64,000 nucleotides of DNA, taken from Paeniroseomonas aquatica. Its GTDB lineage: Bacteria > Pseudomonadota > Alphaproteobacteria > Acetobacterales > Acetobacteraceae. The translations under genes were made by a program, and so were the position numbers. Shown here in pieces: positions 1 through 9,294 of the stretch (position 1 is the stretch's first letter; every line of letters begins with the position of its first letter). The stretch is from NCBI RefSeq assembly GCF_030409335.1, contig NZ_JAUFPN010000182.1:1-64000 (forward strand), written 5' to 3'. The notes under the pieces were generated by a model that saw nothing but the letters and a program-made list of their open reading frames with translations, searched no databases and was not told the DNA's origin.

Positions 1-198
1 CCAGACCGGTTAGCCAGACAGTCCGGTCACAGACCCTAGACCCCGGCCGCCCCCCGCCCCTCCCCGACTCATGGATCGCTCGCTTGACGCGGCGGGGGGG
101 CGGACGGTAGAAGCCCGTTCCTTACGCAGGCTCCGGGCCCGTGGCACGTCGGCCTGCGTCACCCCATCACCCTTGTGCAGAGTTGAAGATAACCCGCC
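1..198. other. Non-coding leader upstream of rpsT
   Basis: I find no gene here. The first 30 bases hold an interrupted inverted repeat (GACCGG at 4-9, CCGGTC at 23-28) that could be the end of a terminator for a gene to the left of the window. The rest is GC-rich leader of rpsT with no convincing open frame that has a plausible start and protein. Confidence 0.5.
84..113 (+). promoter_or_regulatory. Possible sigma70 promoter of rpsT
   Basis: TTGACG at 84-89 and TAGAAG at 108-113 are separated by 18 bases and lie about 85 bases upstream of the rpsT start. The match to the -35 box is good and to the -10 box is mediocre, so this is a candidate only. Confidence 0.3.
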
Positions 199-465
199 AT
201 GGCGAACACGGCTTCCGCCCGCAAGCGCATCCGTCAGAATGAGAAGCGCACGATCCGCAACCGCGCGCGGCGGTCCCGGGTGCGGACCTTCCTGCGCAAG
301 GTGGAAAACGCCATCGCCACCGGTGACAAGCCGCAGGCGCAGGAAGCGCTGAAGGCGGCGCAGCCCGAGCTGCAGCGGGCCGCCACCAAGGGCGTGTTCC
401 ACGCCAATACCGTGGCCCGCAAGCTGTCGCGGCTTTCCGCCCGTGTGAAGTCGATCGGGGCCTGA
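199..465 (+). CDS. rpsT: 30S ribosomal protein S20
   Basis: Encodes an 88-residue, very basic protein with the standard S20 opening ([17 protein letters not shown]) and helical Arg/Lys/Ala composition throughout. S20 binds 16S rRNA early in assembly of the small subunit. The length is normal for the family. The gene is followed by a terminator-like hairpin and then dnaA; rpsT next to dnaA is a common alphaproteobacterial arrangement. I saw no strong Shine-Dalgarno sequence before the ATG, but the N-terminus matches the family exactly, so the start is secure. Confidence 0.97.
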   Translation: MANTASARKRIRQNEKRTIRNRARRSRVRTFLRKVENAIATGDKPQAQEALKAAQPELQRAATKGVFHANTVARKLSRLSARVKSIGA

Positions 466-470
466 TGACC

Positions 471-505
471 GGGCCTTTGCTGTCATTTCTTGACAGCCGG
501 GGCCC
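471..505 (+). terminator. Terminator-like hairpin after rpsT
   Basis: A perfect 7-bp inverted repeat, GCTGTCA (479-485) and TGACAGC (491-497) with a 5-base loop, is nested inside an outer GGGCC (471-475)/GGCCC (501-505) pair. It begins three bases after the rpsT stop codon and is followed by GTTTG. The T tract is weak, so termination may be partial. Confidence 0.6.
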
Positions 506-538
506 GTTTGACTGCCGCGACGCAATATTGAGAAATCC

Positions 539-547
539 TTATTCATA
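539..547 (+). promoter_or_regulatory. Candidate DnaA box upstream of dnaA
   Basis: TTATTCATA differs at one position from the consensus TTATNCACA. It lies in the AT-rich part of the rpsT-dnaA gap, about 250 bases before the dnaA start, where autoregulation by DnaA would be expected. A single imperfect box is weak evidence. Confidence 0.35.
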
Positions 548-738
548 GTGACTGCCAAGTCCGGCAGCATATGTTGAGCGATTCATCGTTGCTTGCTGAT
601 TTTATTGGACTGCTACTGTCCCGTGTCGATGGTTCGGAAAGTTACTATTTACCCGGACTTTCAGGATGCGGTAACGTCCCGCCTGTCGGATTGACGGGCA
701 GCTAGATCTCCCAAAGCGCCGTCAGGCCTGACACCACC

Positions 739-757
739 CCCGGGACGCTGTCCCGGG
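739..757 (+). other. Hairpin in the dnaA leader
   Basis: CCCGGGAC (739-746) and GTCCCGGG (750-757) form a perfect 8-bp stem with a 3-base loop, ending 36 bases before the dnaA ATG. It could be a 5' UTR structure affecting dnaA translation, or a protein-binding palindrome. Confidence 0.45.
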
Positions 758-793
758 CGTGGCGGTGGCTGGCATGCGCTGGCGTGTGCAGGG

Positions 794-2236
<1,443 letters not shown>

Positions 2237-2273
2237 GGGGCTTGAGCCAGGGTTGAAAAGCCCATCTTACCCT

Positions 2274-2282
2274 TGTGAATCA
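2274..2282 (-). promoter_or_regulatory. Candidate DnaA box overlapping a GANTC site, dnaA-dnaN gap
   Basis: Read on the minus strand this is TGATTCACA, one mismatch from TTATNCACA. It overlaps GAATC (2277-2281), a GANTC site of the kind methylated by CcrM in alphaproteobacteria. It lies in the short gap between dnaA and dnaN and could influence dnaN expression. The assignment rests on sequence match only. Confidence 0.3.
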
Positions 2283-2364
2283 ACACTGTTAGATTGGCGG
2301 CCGACGGTCCCGCGCAGGCGTGGGCGGCGGTGCCGGTTGCGAATGTCGGGGGAGCCTGGGTCAG

Positions 2365-3492
2365 ATGAAGTTCACGGTCGAACGGGCGATCCTGATCAAG
2401 GCGCTGGCGCACGTCCAAAGCGTGGTCGAGCGCCGCAACACCATCCCCATCCTGGCTAACGTGCTGCTCTCGGCCCAGGACGGCGTGCTGAAGCTGACCG
2501 CGACCGACATGGAGATCGCGGTGGTCGAGGAGGTGCCGGGGGTGCAGATCAGCCGGCCCGGCCGCACCACCGCGCCGGCCGCGACCCTGTACGAGATCGT
2601 CCGCAAGCTGCCCGAGGGCGCCAAGGTCGAGCTCGACCACGCCGGCGGCGATGCCGCGCTGAAGCTGCGCGCCGGGCGCTTCAACACCGACCTCTCGGTG
2701 CTGCCGGTGGAGGACTTCCCCTCCATGACCGAGGGCAAGCTGCCGCACCAGTTCAGCCTGCCGGCCGGGCAGCTGCGCGAGCTGGTGGACCGCACCCGCT
2801 TCGCCATCTCCACCGAGGAGACGCGCTACTACCTCAACGGCATCTACCTGCATGCGACCGAGAGCGAGGGCACGCCGGTGCTGCGCGCCGTGGCGACGGA
2901 CGGCCACCGCCTGGCCCGGGTCGAGGAGCCGCTGCCGGAGGGCGCCGCCGGGATGCCCGGCGTCATCATCCCGCGCAAGACGGTCAACGAGCTGCGCAAG
3001 CTGGCCGAGGAGACCCAGGACGAGATCGCCATCCGCCTGTCCGACACCAAGATCCGCTTCGACATCGGCGCGGTGCAGCTCACCAGCAAGCTGATCGACG
3101 GCACCTTCCCGGAATACGACCGGGTCATCCCGCGCGGCAACGACAAGATCCTGCGGGTGAACAAGAAGGAATTCGCCGAGGCCGTGGCCCGGGTGGCGGC
3201 GATCAGCTCGGAGCGCTCGCGCCCGGTCAAGCTCAGCCTCGAGCGCAACCACCTGCTGCTCTCCGCCTCCTCGGCCGAGCAGGGCCAGGCGCAGGAGGAG
3301 CTGGAGGGCGAGGGGGTGCAGTACGAGAACTCGCCGCTCGAGATCGGCTTCCAGGCCCGCTACCTCAACGACATCACCGACCAGATCGGCGAGACCGTGG
3401 AATTCCGCTTCGCCGACGGCAGCGCCCCGACGGTGGTGACCGACGCGGCCAAGCCCGAGGCGCTCTACGTGCTGATGCCGATGCGGGTCTGA
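2365..3492 (+). CDS. dnaN: DNA polymerase III sliding clamp (beta subunit)
   Basis: Encodes 375 residues in the usual three-domain clamp layout. The N-terminus MKFTVERAILIKAL and the C-terminus ending YVLMPMRV are characteristic of DnaN. The dimeric ring tethers polymerase III to DNA and recruits other replication and repair factors. I chose ATG 2365 over an in-frame upstream alternative because MKFTVER is the conserved start. recF, which often follows dnaN, is not here; the next gene is a rhodanese. Confidence 0.97.
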   Translation: MKFTVERAILIKALAHVQSVVERRNTIPILANVLLSAQDGVLKLTATDMEIAVVEEVPGVQISRPGRTTAPAATLYEIVRKLPEGAKVELDHAGGDAALKLRAGRFNTDLSVLPVEDFPSMTEGKLPHQFSLPAGQLRELVDRTRFAISTEETRYYLNGIYLHATESEGTPVLRAVATDGHRLARVEEPLPEGAAGMPGVIIPRKTVNELRKLAEETQDEIAIRLSDTKIRFDIGAVQLTSKLIDGTFPEYDRVIPRGNDKILRVNKKEFAEAVARVAAISSERSRPVKLSLERNHLLLSASSAEQGQAQEELEGEGVQYENSPLEIGFQARYLNDITDQIGETVEFRFADGSAPTVVTDAAKPEALYVLMPMRV

Positions 3493-3564
3493 GGCGCCCC
3501 GCCGCGCCCCCTCCCGCTTTCCGGCGGCCCTGCTAGGCTCCCGCGCACACCAAGGGACGCCCCC

Positions 3565-5166
3565 ATGCGCCGGATCACCCCCGCCACCCTCAAGGCCTGG
3601 ATCAACGACGGCCAGGAACTCGCCATCCTCGACGCCCGGGAAGACGGCGAGTTCGGCAGGTCGCACCTGTTCTGGGCCAATCCCTGCGGCCTCTCCCGCG
3701 CCGAGCTCCGCGCCCGCCTGCTGCTCCCCCGCCCCGCCACCCGCGTGGTCTGCGTCGACGGCGGCGAGCAGGGCCCGACCGGGCGCCCCCTGGCCGAGCA
3801 TCTGGCCGGCCTCCTCGCCGGCATCGGCTGCACCGATGTCGCGGTGCTCGACGGCGGCACCCCGGCCTGGGCCGCCGCCGGCTATGTCCTGTTCTCCGGC
3901 ATGAACGTCCCCTCCAAGGCCTTCGGGGAATGGGTCGAGCACCACTACCACACCCCCTCGGTCGACCCCGCCGAGCTCAAGGCGATGATGGAGGGGGGCC
4001 AGGACATGGTCATCCTCGACAGCCGGCCGATGGACGAGTTCCACCGCATGTCCATCCCCGGCGCCATCGACGTCCCCGGCGGCGAGCTGGTCTACCGCAT
4101 CGGCGAGATCGCCCCCGACCCGGCGACCACCATCGTGGTGAACTGCGCCGGCCGCACCCGCTCCATCATGGGCGCCGAGAGCCTCCGCTCCGCCGGCATC
4201 CCGAACAAGGTCGTGGCGCTGCGCAACGGCACCATGGGCTGGGAGCTGGCCGGCTTCTCCTGCGAGAACGGCAAGACCGCCAGCTATCCCCGCGGCGTGC
4301 CGGGGACGCTGCCCACCGCGCTGGCCCGCGCCAGCGCCTTCGCCGAGGCCTGGGGGGTGCGGCGCATCGACCGCGCCGGGCTCGACGCCCTGCTCGCCGA
4401 TCCCGCCCGCACCACCCATGTGCTGGACGTGCGGGACCCGGCCGAATACGCCGCCGGCCACCTGCCCGGCAGCCGCAGCGCCCCCGGCGGGCAGCTCGTG
4501 CAGGGGACCGACAACTGGGTCGCGGTCCGCGGCGCCCGCCTCGTGCTGGTCGACGACACCGGCGTCCGCGCCCGGATGACCGGCGGCTGGCTGCGCCAGC
4601 TCGGCCAGTGGGAGGTCTTCGTGCTGGAGGACGGCCTGGAGGGCCCGCTGGAGCAGGGCCACCCCGCCCCCGCCTGCCCCGAGGCCGCCGCCCTCCGCCC
4701 CGCCACCGTCGCCCCGGCCGAGCTCTCCGCCCTGCTGGCCGAGGGCAGCGCCCAGGTGGTGCAGCTCTCCCGCTCCACCGACTTCCGCGAGGGGCATATC
4801 CCCGGCGCCCTCTGGGGCGTCCGCAGCCGCCTCGCCGGCCTCGCCCCGCGGCTGGCCGGGGCGCGCCGCGTGGTGGTCGCCGGCCCGGACGAGGCGATCG
4901 CCCGCCTCGCGGTGCCCGAGCTGCAGGCGCTGGCCGCGGCACCGGTGATGCTGCTCGCCGGCGGGCTCGCCGCCTGGAAGGCCGCCGGCCTGCCCCTGGC
5001 CAGGGACCGCCGCACCCCGGCCGATGCCGATTGCATCGATGCCTACCTTCGCCCCTATGATCGCAACGACGGGGTCGAGGCGGCGATGCGCGAATACCTC
5101 TCCTGGGAGATCGACCTGGTGCATGAGGTGGCGCGCGACGGCGACGCCCGCTTCGGCACCCGATGA
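3565..5166 (+). CDS. Four-domain rhodanese-like sulfurtransferase
   Basis: The 533-residue protein contains four consecutive rhodanese folds, at about 1-115, 130-235, 265-365 and 390-490. Each has the LDxRxxxEF-type first strand and a GG(x)xAW-type end. Only domain 2 has an active-site loop with cysteine, CAGRTRS at Cys194. In the equivalent loops domain 1 has an Asp-Gly-Gly sequence, domain 3 has Asp-Asp-Thr-Gly and domain 4 has Ala-Gly-Pro, so those are probably inactive. Rhodaneses carry persulfide sulfur to acceptors; the physiological acceptor here is unknown. No signal peptide is visible, so it is probably cytoplasmic. Its stop overlaps the start of comF by 4 bases, suggesting translational coupling. 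Confidence 0.9.
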   Translation: MRRITPATLKAWINDGQELAILDAREDGEFGRSHLFWANPCGLSRAELRARLLLPRPATRVVCVDGGEQGPTGRPLAEHLAGLLAGIGCTDVAVLDGGTPAWAAAGYVLFSGMNVPSKAFGEWVEHHYHTPSVDPAELKAMMEGGQDMVILDSRPMDEFHRMSIPGAIDVPGGELVYRIGEIAPDPATTIVVNCAGRTRSIMGAESLRSAGIPNKVVALRNGTMGWELAGFSCENGKTASYPRGVPGTLPTALARASAFAEAWGVRRIDRAGLDALLADPARTTHVLDVRDPAEYAAGHLPGSRSAPGGQLVQGTDNWVAVRGARLVLVDDTGVRARMTGGWLRQLGQWEVFVLEDGLEGPLEQGHPAPACPEAAALRPATVAPAELSALLAEGSAQVVQLSRSTDFREGHIPGALWGVRSRLAGLAPRLAGARRVVVAGPDEAIARLAVPELQALAAAPVMLLAGGLAAWKAAGLPLARDRRTPADADCIDAYLRPYDRNDGVEAAMREYLSWEIDLVHEVARDGDARFGTR

Positions 5167-5978
5167 CCGCCGCGGCCCGGATCCTGCCGAAGCTCGGCCC
5201 CTGGATGGCCCGCCTCGGCACCGGGCTGCTGGATGCGGTGCTGCCGCCGCACTGCCTGACCTGCGAGGCCGAGGTGGACCACCAGGGGGCGCTCTGCGCC
5301 GCCTGCTTCCGCACGCTCTCCTTCGTCACCGCGCCGCTCTGCGCCTGCTGCGGCGTGCCCTTCCCGCATGCCGGGGCGGGCCGGCCCTCCCCCGTCGGGC
5401 CGCTCTGCCCGGCCTGCCACGCCGCCCCGCCGGCCTTCGCCGCGGCCCGGGCGGCGCTGCGCTACGACGCCGGCGCGCAGCGGCTGATCCTGCCCTTCAA
5501 GCACGGCGACCGCACCGAGCTGGCCGGGCCGCTGGCCCGCCACATGGCCCGGGCCGGCGCCGCGCTGCTGGCCCGGGCGGAGGTGGTCGCGCCGGTGCCG
5601 CTGCACTGGCGCCGGCTGCTGTCCCGCCGCTACAACCAGGCGGCGCTGCTCTCGTCCCGGCTGGCCCGGATGGCGGGCAGGCCGCACCTGCCGGACCTGC
5701 TGCGCCGGCGGAAGCCGACGCCGCCGCTCGGCGAGCTCGGCGCCGCCGACCGCGCCGCGGCGCTGGCCGGTGCCTTCACCCTCTCGCGCCGCGGCGCCGC
5801 CCGCATCGCCGGCCGCCGCGTGCTGCTGGTGGACGACGTCCTGACCTCCGGCGCCACCACCGAGGCCTGCGCCCGGCTGCTGCTGGCCGCCGGCGCCGAT
5901 GCGGTGGACGTGCTGGCCGCCGCCCGGGTGCCGGACCCGCGGCTGGAAGCCCAGGCCAGGTCCCGCCCGCCGGGCTGA
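5163..5978 (+). CDS. comF: ComF family phosphoribosyltransferase-like protein
   Basis: Encodes 271 residues. The N-terminal third has paired zinc-ribbon cysteines (CLTC, CAAC, CACC, CPAC). The C-terminal part is a type I phosphoribosyltransferase fold with the PRPP loop VDDVLTSGATT. ComF proteins belong to the DNA-uptake machinery in naturally competent bacteria and are also widespread in species not known to be competent. It overlaps the rhodanese gene by 4 bases. Confidence 0.93.
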   Translation: MTAAARILPKLGPWMARLGTGLLDAVLPPHCLTCEAEVDHQGALCAACFRTLSFVTAPLCACCGVPFPHAGAGRPSPVGPLCPACHAAPPAFAAARAALRYDAGAQRLILPFKHGDRTELAGPLARHMARAGAALLARAEVVAPVPLHWRRLLSRRYNQAALLSSRLARMAGRPHLPDLLRRRKPTPPLGELGAADRAAALAGAFTLSRRGAARIAGRRVLLVDDVLTSGATTEACARLLLAAGADAVDVLAAARVPDPRLEAQARSRPPG

Positions 5979-6059
5979 GCGGCCCCGGGCGATCCTCAGC
6001 CTTCCTTCAGCATCCGCGGCGAGACTGCCCCGGGCCCCCCTGGCCGGAGACGCCCGCCC

Positions 6060-6284
6060 ATGCCGACCCGCCCGACCCCCGCCGCGCCGCAGGACCTGCC
6101 CGAGGTCGACCCGCAGGAGAGGATGGCGGGCTCCCCCTTCGCCATTCCGCCCAGCCCGCAGGCGGCGCGCCGGATGCCGGCGGCGGTCCTCGACCAGGGC
6201 GACGTCCCCGCCTTCCTCGCCGCCCTCGGCCTGATCTTCGCCCTGGTCTCGCTGGTCGGGATCGCCGTGCTGCCCGGCCGCTGA
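6060..6284 (+). CDS. Small predicted membrane protein
   Basis: Encodes 74 residues that I do not recognise. The first half is Pro-rich and hydrophilic. The C-terminal 25 residues form one hydrophobic segment (FLAALGLIFALVSLVGIAVL) with a short tail, which suggests a tail-anchored or single-pass protein. A GGAGA sequence lies about 10 bases before the ATG. It sits between comF and grxC, both on the same strand. It could be a small inner-membrane protein specific to this family of bacteria. Confidence 0.55.
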   Translation: MPTRPTPAAPQDLPEVDPQERMAGSPFAIPPSPQAARRMPAAVLDQGDVPAFLAALGLIFALVSLVGIAVLPGR

Positions 6285-6356
6285 GGCGCGGCGCCGATCC
6301 GGAAAGGGTTCGATACAGCCCTTGAACCAGGCCCGCCGGCGGCCAAAATCGGCGCC

Positions 6357-6614
6357 ATGCCCAAAGTCGAAATCTACACCATCCTCTTCTGTCCCTATTG
6401 CGAGCGCGCCAAGGCGCTGCTCGGCAGGAAGGGCGTGGCCTTCGAGGAGATCGATGCCCCCAGCGGCTCCGCGGCCCGCAAGGAGGCCATCGCCCGCTCC
6501 GGCGGCCGGACCACGGTCCCGCAGATCTTCATCGACGGTCAGGCCATCGGCGGCTCCGACGACCTGACGGCGCTCGACCGCGGCGGCAAGCTGGACCCCC
6601 TGCTCGCCGCCTGA
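6357..6614 (+). CDS. grxC: Glutaredoxin 3
   Basis: Encodes an 85-residue monodomain glutaredoxin with the dithiol active site CPYC near residues 12-15, the cis-proline motif TVPQIFI and the GG(S)DDL glutathione-binding turn. It reduces disulfides and glutathionylated proteins using glutathione in the cytoplasm. Length and motifs are standard for GrxC. It lies between a small membrane protein and the DUF1178 gene, an order I associate with comF-grxC-DUF1178 neighbourhoods in related bacteria. Confidence 0.96.
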   Translation: MPKVEIYTILFCPYCERAKALLGRKGVAFEEIDAPSGSAARKEAIARSGGRTTVPQIFIDGQAIGGSDDLTALDRGGKLDPLLAA

Positions 6615-6705
6615 CCCGGGACGGGCGGCGCCACCCGCCCGGCACTCGACGCGCCCGGAATTCATACGCTATGCGGAACGGATCGCAGGACCGGAAAGGC
6701 TTGGG

Positions 6706-7182
6706 ATGATCCACTACGATCTGCGCTGCGGCGCGGGCCATGAGTTCGACGGCTGGTTCAAGGACAGCGCGGCCTTCGCCACCCAGGCCAAGGCCGGCTT
6801 CGTCGAGTGCCCGGCCTGCGGCTCGACCGAGGTGGTGAAGCAGCTGATGGCCCCGGCCATCCCGAAGAAGGGCCGCGGCAAGCCGGCCGCGCTGCCGGCC
6901 CCGGCGCCCGCGCCGGCCGCCGCCGAGGCCCCCCCCTCCCAGGTCGCCGCGGCCGGCCCCGTCCCGGCCCAGCTCGTCGCCCTGCTGCAGAAGGTCCGGG
7001 CCGAGGTGGAAAAAAGTTGCGACTACGTCGGCAAGGAATTCGCCGAGGAGGCGCGCCGGATCCACCGCGGCGAGAGCGACCGGGTCGGCATCTACGGCGA
7101 GGCCAGCCCCGCCGACGCCGAGGCGCTGCGCGACGAGGGCATCGAGGTCGCCCGCATCCCCTGGGTGCCCCGGGCGGACTAA
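6706..7182 (+). CDS. DUF1178 family protein
   Basis: Encodes 158 residues. The start MIHYDLRCGAGHEFDGWF and the end with GIYGEASPADAEALRDEGIE are the conserved blocks of DUF1178. A Cys pair (CPACGS, about 35-40) with the N-terminal Cys and His may bind zinc. The middle is a low-complexity Ala/Pro linker at about 60-90. The function of the family is unknown. It is convergent with ubiG. Confidence 0.9.
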   Translation: MIHYDLRCGAGHEFDGWFKDSAAFATQAKAGFVECPACGSTEVVKQLMAPAIPKKGRGKPAALPAPAPAPAAAEAPPSQVAAAGPVPAQLVALLQKVRAEVEKSCDYVGKEFAEEARRIHRGESDRVGIYGEASPADAEALRDEGIEVARIPWVPRAD

Positions 7183-7188
7183 GCCCCT

Positions 7189-7920
7189 TTAGCGCGCCAT
7201 GACCAGGTAGTTGACCCCGACGTCCCGGCCAGTGCTCCAGCCGCCCCGGGCGTCGCGGATCAGGCCGGTGATGTCGCTCACCCGCAGCCCCGCCGCCCGC
7301 AGCTCGGCGCCGAGCTCGGCCGGGCGGACGAACATCCGCCAGTCATGGGTGCCGACCGGCAGCAGCCGCAGCAGGTACTCGGCGCCGATCTTGGCCATGA
7401 CAAAGGACCGCGAGGTGCGGTTCAGGGTCGAGACGAAGACCGCCCCGCCCGGCGCCATCAGCGCGGCCAGGTGGCGGCAGAAGGCCTCGCGGTCGGCGAC
7501 ATGCTCGATCACCTCCAGCGCCACCACCGCGTCGAAGCGCGGCCCGCCCTCGGCCAGCAGCCCTTCCGGCATGCCCTGGCGGTACAGGATGGCAAGGCCC
7601 GCGGCCGCGGCATGCGCCCGCGCCACCGCCAGGGCGGTCGCCGCCGCATCCAGCCCGGTCACCTGCGCCCCGGCCCGGGCCAGGGCCTCGCTCGCCAGCC
7701 CGGCGCCGCAGCCGACGTCCAGCACCCGCAGCCCGGCCAGCGGCGCCGGCCCGGCCGGGTCCCGGCCGTGCAGCCGGGCCAGCCGGGCGACGATCCAGCC
7801 GCAGCGCGCCGGGTTCATCGCGTGCAGCGGCGCCATCGGCCCCTTAGGGTCCCACCACCGCGCCGCCAGGCCGTCGAATTTGGCGATCTCGGCGTCGATG
7901 GCCGTTCCTGTCGCCGGCAT
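7189..7920 (-). CDS. ubiG: Ubiquinone biosynthesis O-methyltransferase UbiG
   Basis: Encodes 243 residues. The N-terminal block EIAKFDGLAARWWDPKGPMAPLH is diagnostic of UbiG, followed by the SAM-binding motif VLDVGCGAGL (about 70-80) and the motif VIEHV (about 130). UbiG performs both O-methylation steps of ubiquinone synthesis. It is transcribed away from lysC, with 146 bases between the two start codons. Confidence 0.95.
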   Translation of the reverse strand: MPATGTAIDAEIAKFDGLAARWWDPKGPMAPLHAMNPARCGWIVARLARLHGRDPAGPAPLAGLRVLDVGCGAGLASEALARAGAQVTGLDAAATALAVARAHAAAAGLAILYRQGMPEGLLAEGGPRFDAVVALEVIEHVADREAFCRHLAALMAPGGAVFVSTLNRTSRSFVMAKIGAEYLLRLLPVGTHDWRMFVRPAELGAELRAAGLRVSDITGLIRDARGGWSTGRDVGVNYLVMAR

Positions 7921-8066
7921 GCGCCGCCATCCTTTCCGCTATTCCGCGGCCGCGCCCGGGCAAATGTTGCAGCAGGGGAGCCACATGGGTATCTGTGCCG
8001 CCCTTCCCGCGGCGGCAAGCTGTGCCACCGCTGCCGCGGCCTCTTTTTCCGGACCGAACGCCCGCC

Positions 8067-9290
8067 ATGGCCCGCATCGTGATGAAGTTCGGCGGCACCT
8101 CCGTCGCCGATCTCGACCGTATCCGCAACGTCGCCCTCCGCGTGCAGCGGGAGGTGGAGGCCGGCCACGAGGTGGCCGTGGTGGTCTCCGCCATGTCCGG
8201 GGTCACCAACCAGCTGGTCAAGTGGTGCCAGGAGCTCTCCCCGCTGCACGACGCGCGGGAATACGACGCGGTGGTCGCCACCGGGGAGCAGGTGACCAGC
8301 GGGCTGCTGGCCATCGCGCTGCAGGCGCTCGGCGTCGATGCCCGGTCCTGGCAGGGCTGGCAGGTGCCGATCCGCACCGACAGCGCCCATGGCAAGGCCC
8401 GGGTCGAGAGCATCGAGGGCGCCACGCTGATCGAGCGCATGCAGCAGGGCCAGGTGCCGATCGTCGCCGGCTTCCAGGGCATCGACCCGACGCGGGGCCG
8501 GGTGACGACGCTGGGCCGCGGCGGCTCGGACCTCTCGGCGGTCGCCATCGCCGCGGCGGTGAAGGCGGACCGCTGCGACATCTACACCGACGTCGACGGC
8601 ATCTACACGACCGACCCGCGGATCGTGCCCCGCGCCCGCAAGCTGGACCGCATCAGCTACGAGGAGATGCTGGAACTGGCCTCGGTCGGTGCCAAGGTAT
8701 TGCAGACCCGTTCGGTCGAGCTGGCGATGAAGCAGCGCGTCCGGGTGCAGGTGCTGTCGAGCTTCGAGGACAAGCCAGGGTCCCTGGTGGTGGATGAGGA
8801 CGAGATCGTGGAACAGCCCATCGTCAGTGGCATCGCCTATTCCCGGGACGATGCGAAGGTCACCCTGCGGCGGGTGCCGGACCGGCCGGGCGTCGCCGCC
8901 AATGTCTTCGGCCTGCTGGCCAAGGCCAACGTGAACGTGGACATGATCGTCCAGAACATCGGCGCCGACGCCGGCACCGACATGACCTTCACTGTGGGCA
9001 AGGCCGACCTCGCCCGGGCCCAGGACGTGCTGGAGAAGGCGCGGCCGGAGATCGGCTTCGAGGGCATCGTCGCCGACCCCAACGTCGCCAAGATCAGCGT
9101 CGTCGGCGTCGGCATGCGGAGCCATGCGGGCGTCGCCAACACCATGTTCCAGGCGCTGGCCGACAAGGGCATCAACATCCAGGTCATCTCGACCAGCGAG
9201 ATCAAGGTCAGCGTCCTGGTCGGCGCCGACTACACCGAACTCGCGGTGCGCGCCCTGCACACCGCCTATGGCCTCGATGGCCCGGGCTGA
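8067..9290 (+). CDS. lysC: Aspartate kinase
   Basis: Encodes 407 residues. The N-terminus MARIVMKFGGTSVAD is the kinase signature, and the C-terminal part (about 265-400) holds tandem ACT domains that give feedback control by lysine and/or threonine. It phosphorylates aspartate, the first step toward lysine, threonine, methionine and diaminopimelate. ATG 8067 is chosen because the conserved start lies there; the in-frame extension upstream is Pro/Arg-rich and not conserved in character. The next gene starts four bases after its stop codon. Confidence 0.96.
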   Translation: MARIVMKFGGTSVADLDRIRNVALRVQREVEAGHEVAVVVSAMSGVTNQLVKWCQELSPLHDAREYDAVVATGEQVTSGLLAIALQALGVDARSWQGWQVPIRTDSAHGKARVESIEGATLIERMQQGQVPIVAGFQGIDPTRGRVTTLGRGGSDLSAVAIAAAVKADRCDIYTDVDGIYTTDPRIVPRARKLDRISYEEMLELASVGAKVLQTRSVELAMKQRVRVQVLSSFEDKPGSLVVDEDEIVEQPIVSGIAYSRDDAKVTLRRVPDRPGVAANVFGLLAKANVNVDMIVQNIGADAGTDMTFTVGKADLARAQDVLEKARPEIGFEGIVADPNVAKISVVGVGMRSHAGVANTMFQALADKGINIQVISTSEIKVSVLVGADYTELAVRALHTAYGLDGPG

Positions 9291-9294
9291 GACG

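Larger units (their letters stand above)
466..793. other. rpsT-dnaA intergenic region, AT-rich for this genome
   Basis: This 328-base gap has no gene. From about 520 to 660 it is clearly richer in A/T than its surroundings. It holds the rpsT terminator hairpin, one near-consensus DnaA box (539-547), one GANTC methylation site (GATTC, 580-584) and a perfect hairpin just before dnaA (739-757). This composition suits a regulated dnaA promoter region or part of an origin. The origin of many alphaproteobacteria lies elsewhere, so an origin here is not established. Confidence 0.6.

Noticed and set aside
10-570. Minus-strand frame across rpsT and its leader
   Set aside because: It covers rpsT, whose product is certain, and has no family resemblance.
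5055-6665. Minus-strand frame of 536 codons opposite comF and grxC
   Set aside because: It is a shadow of recognised plus-strand genes with no domain.
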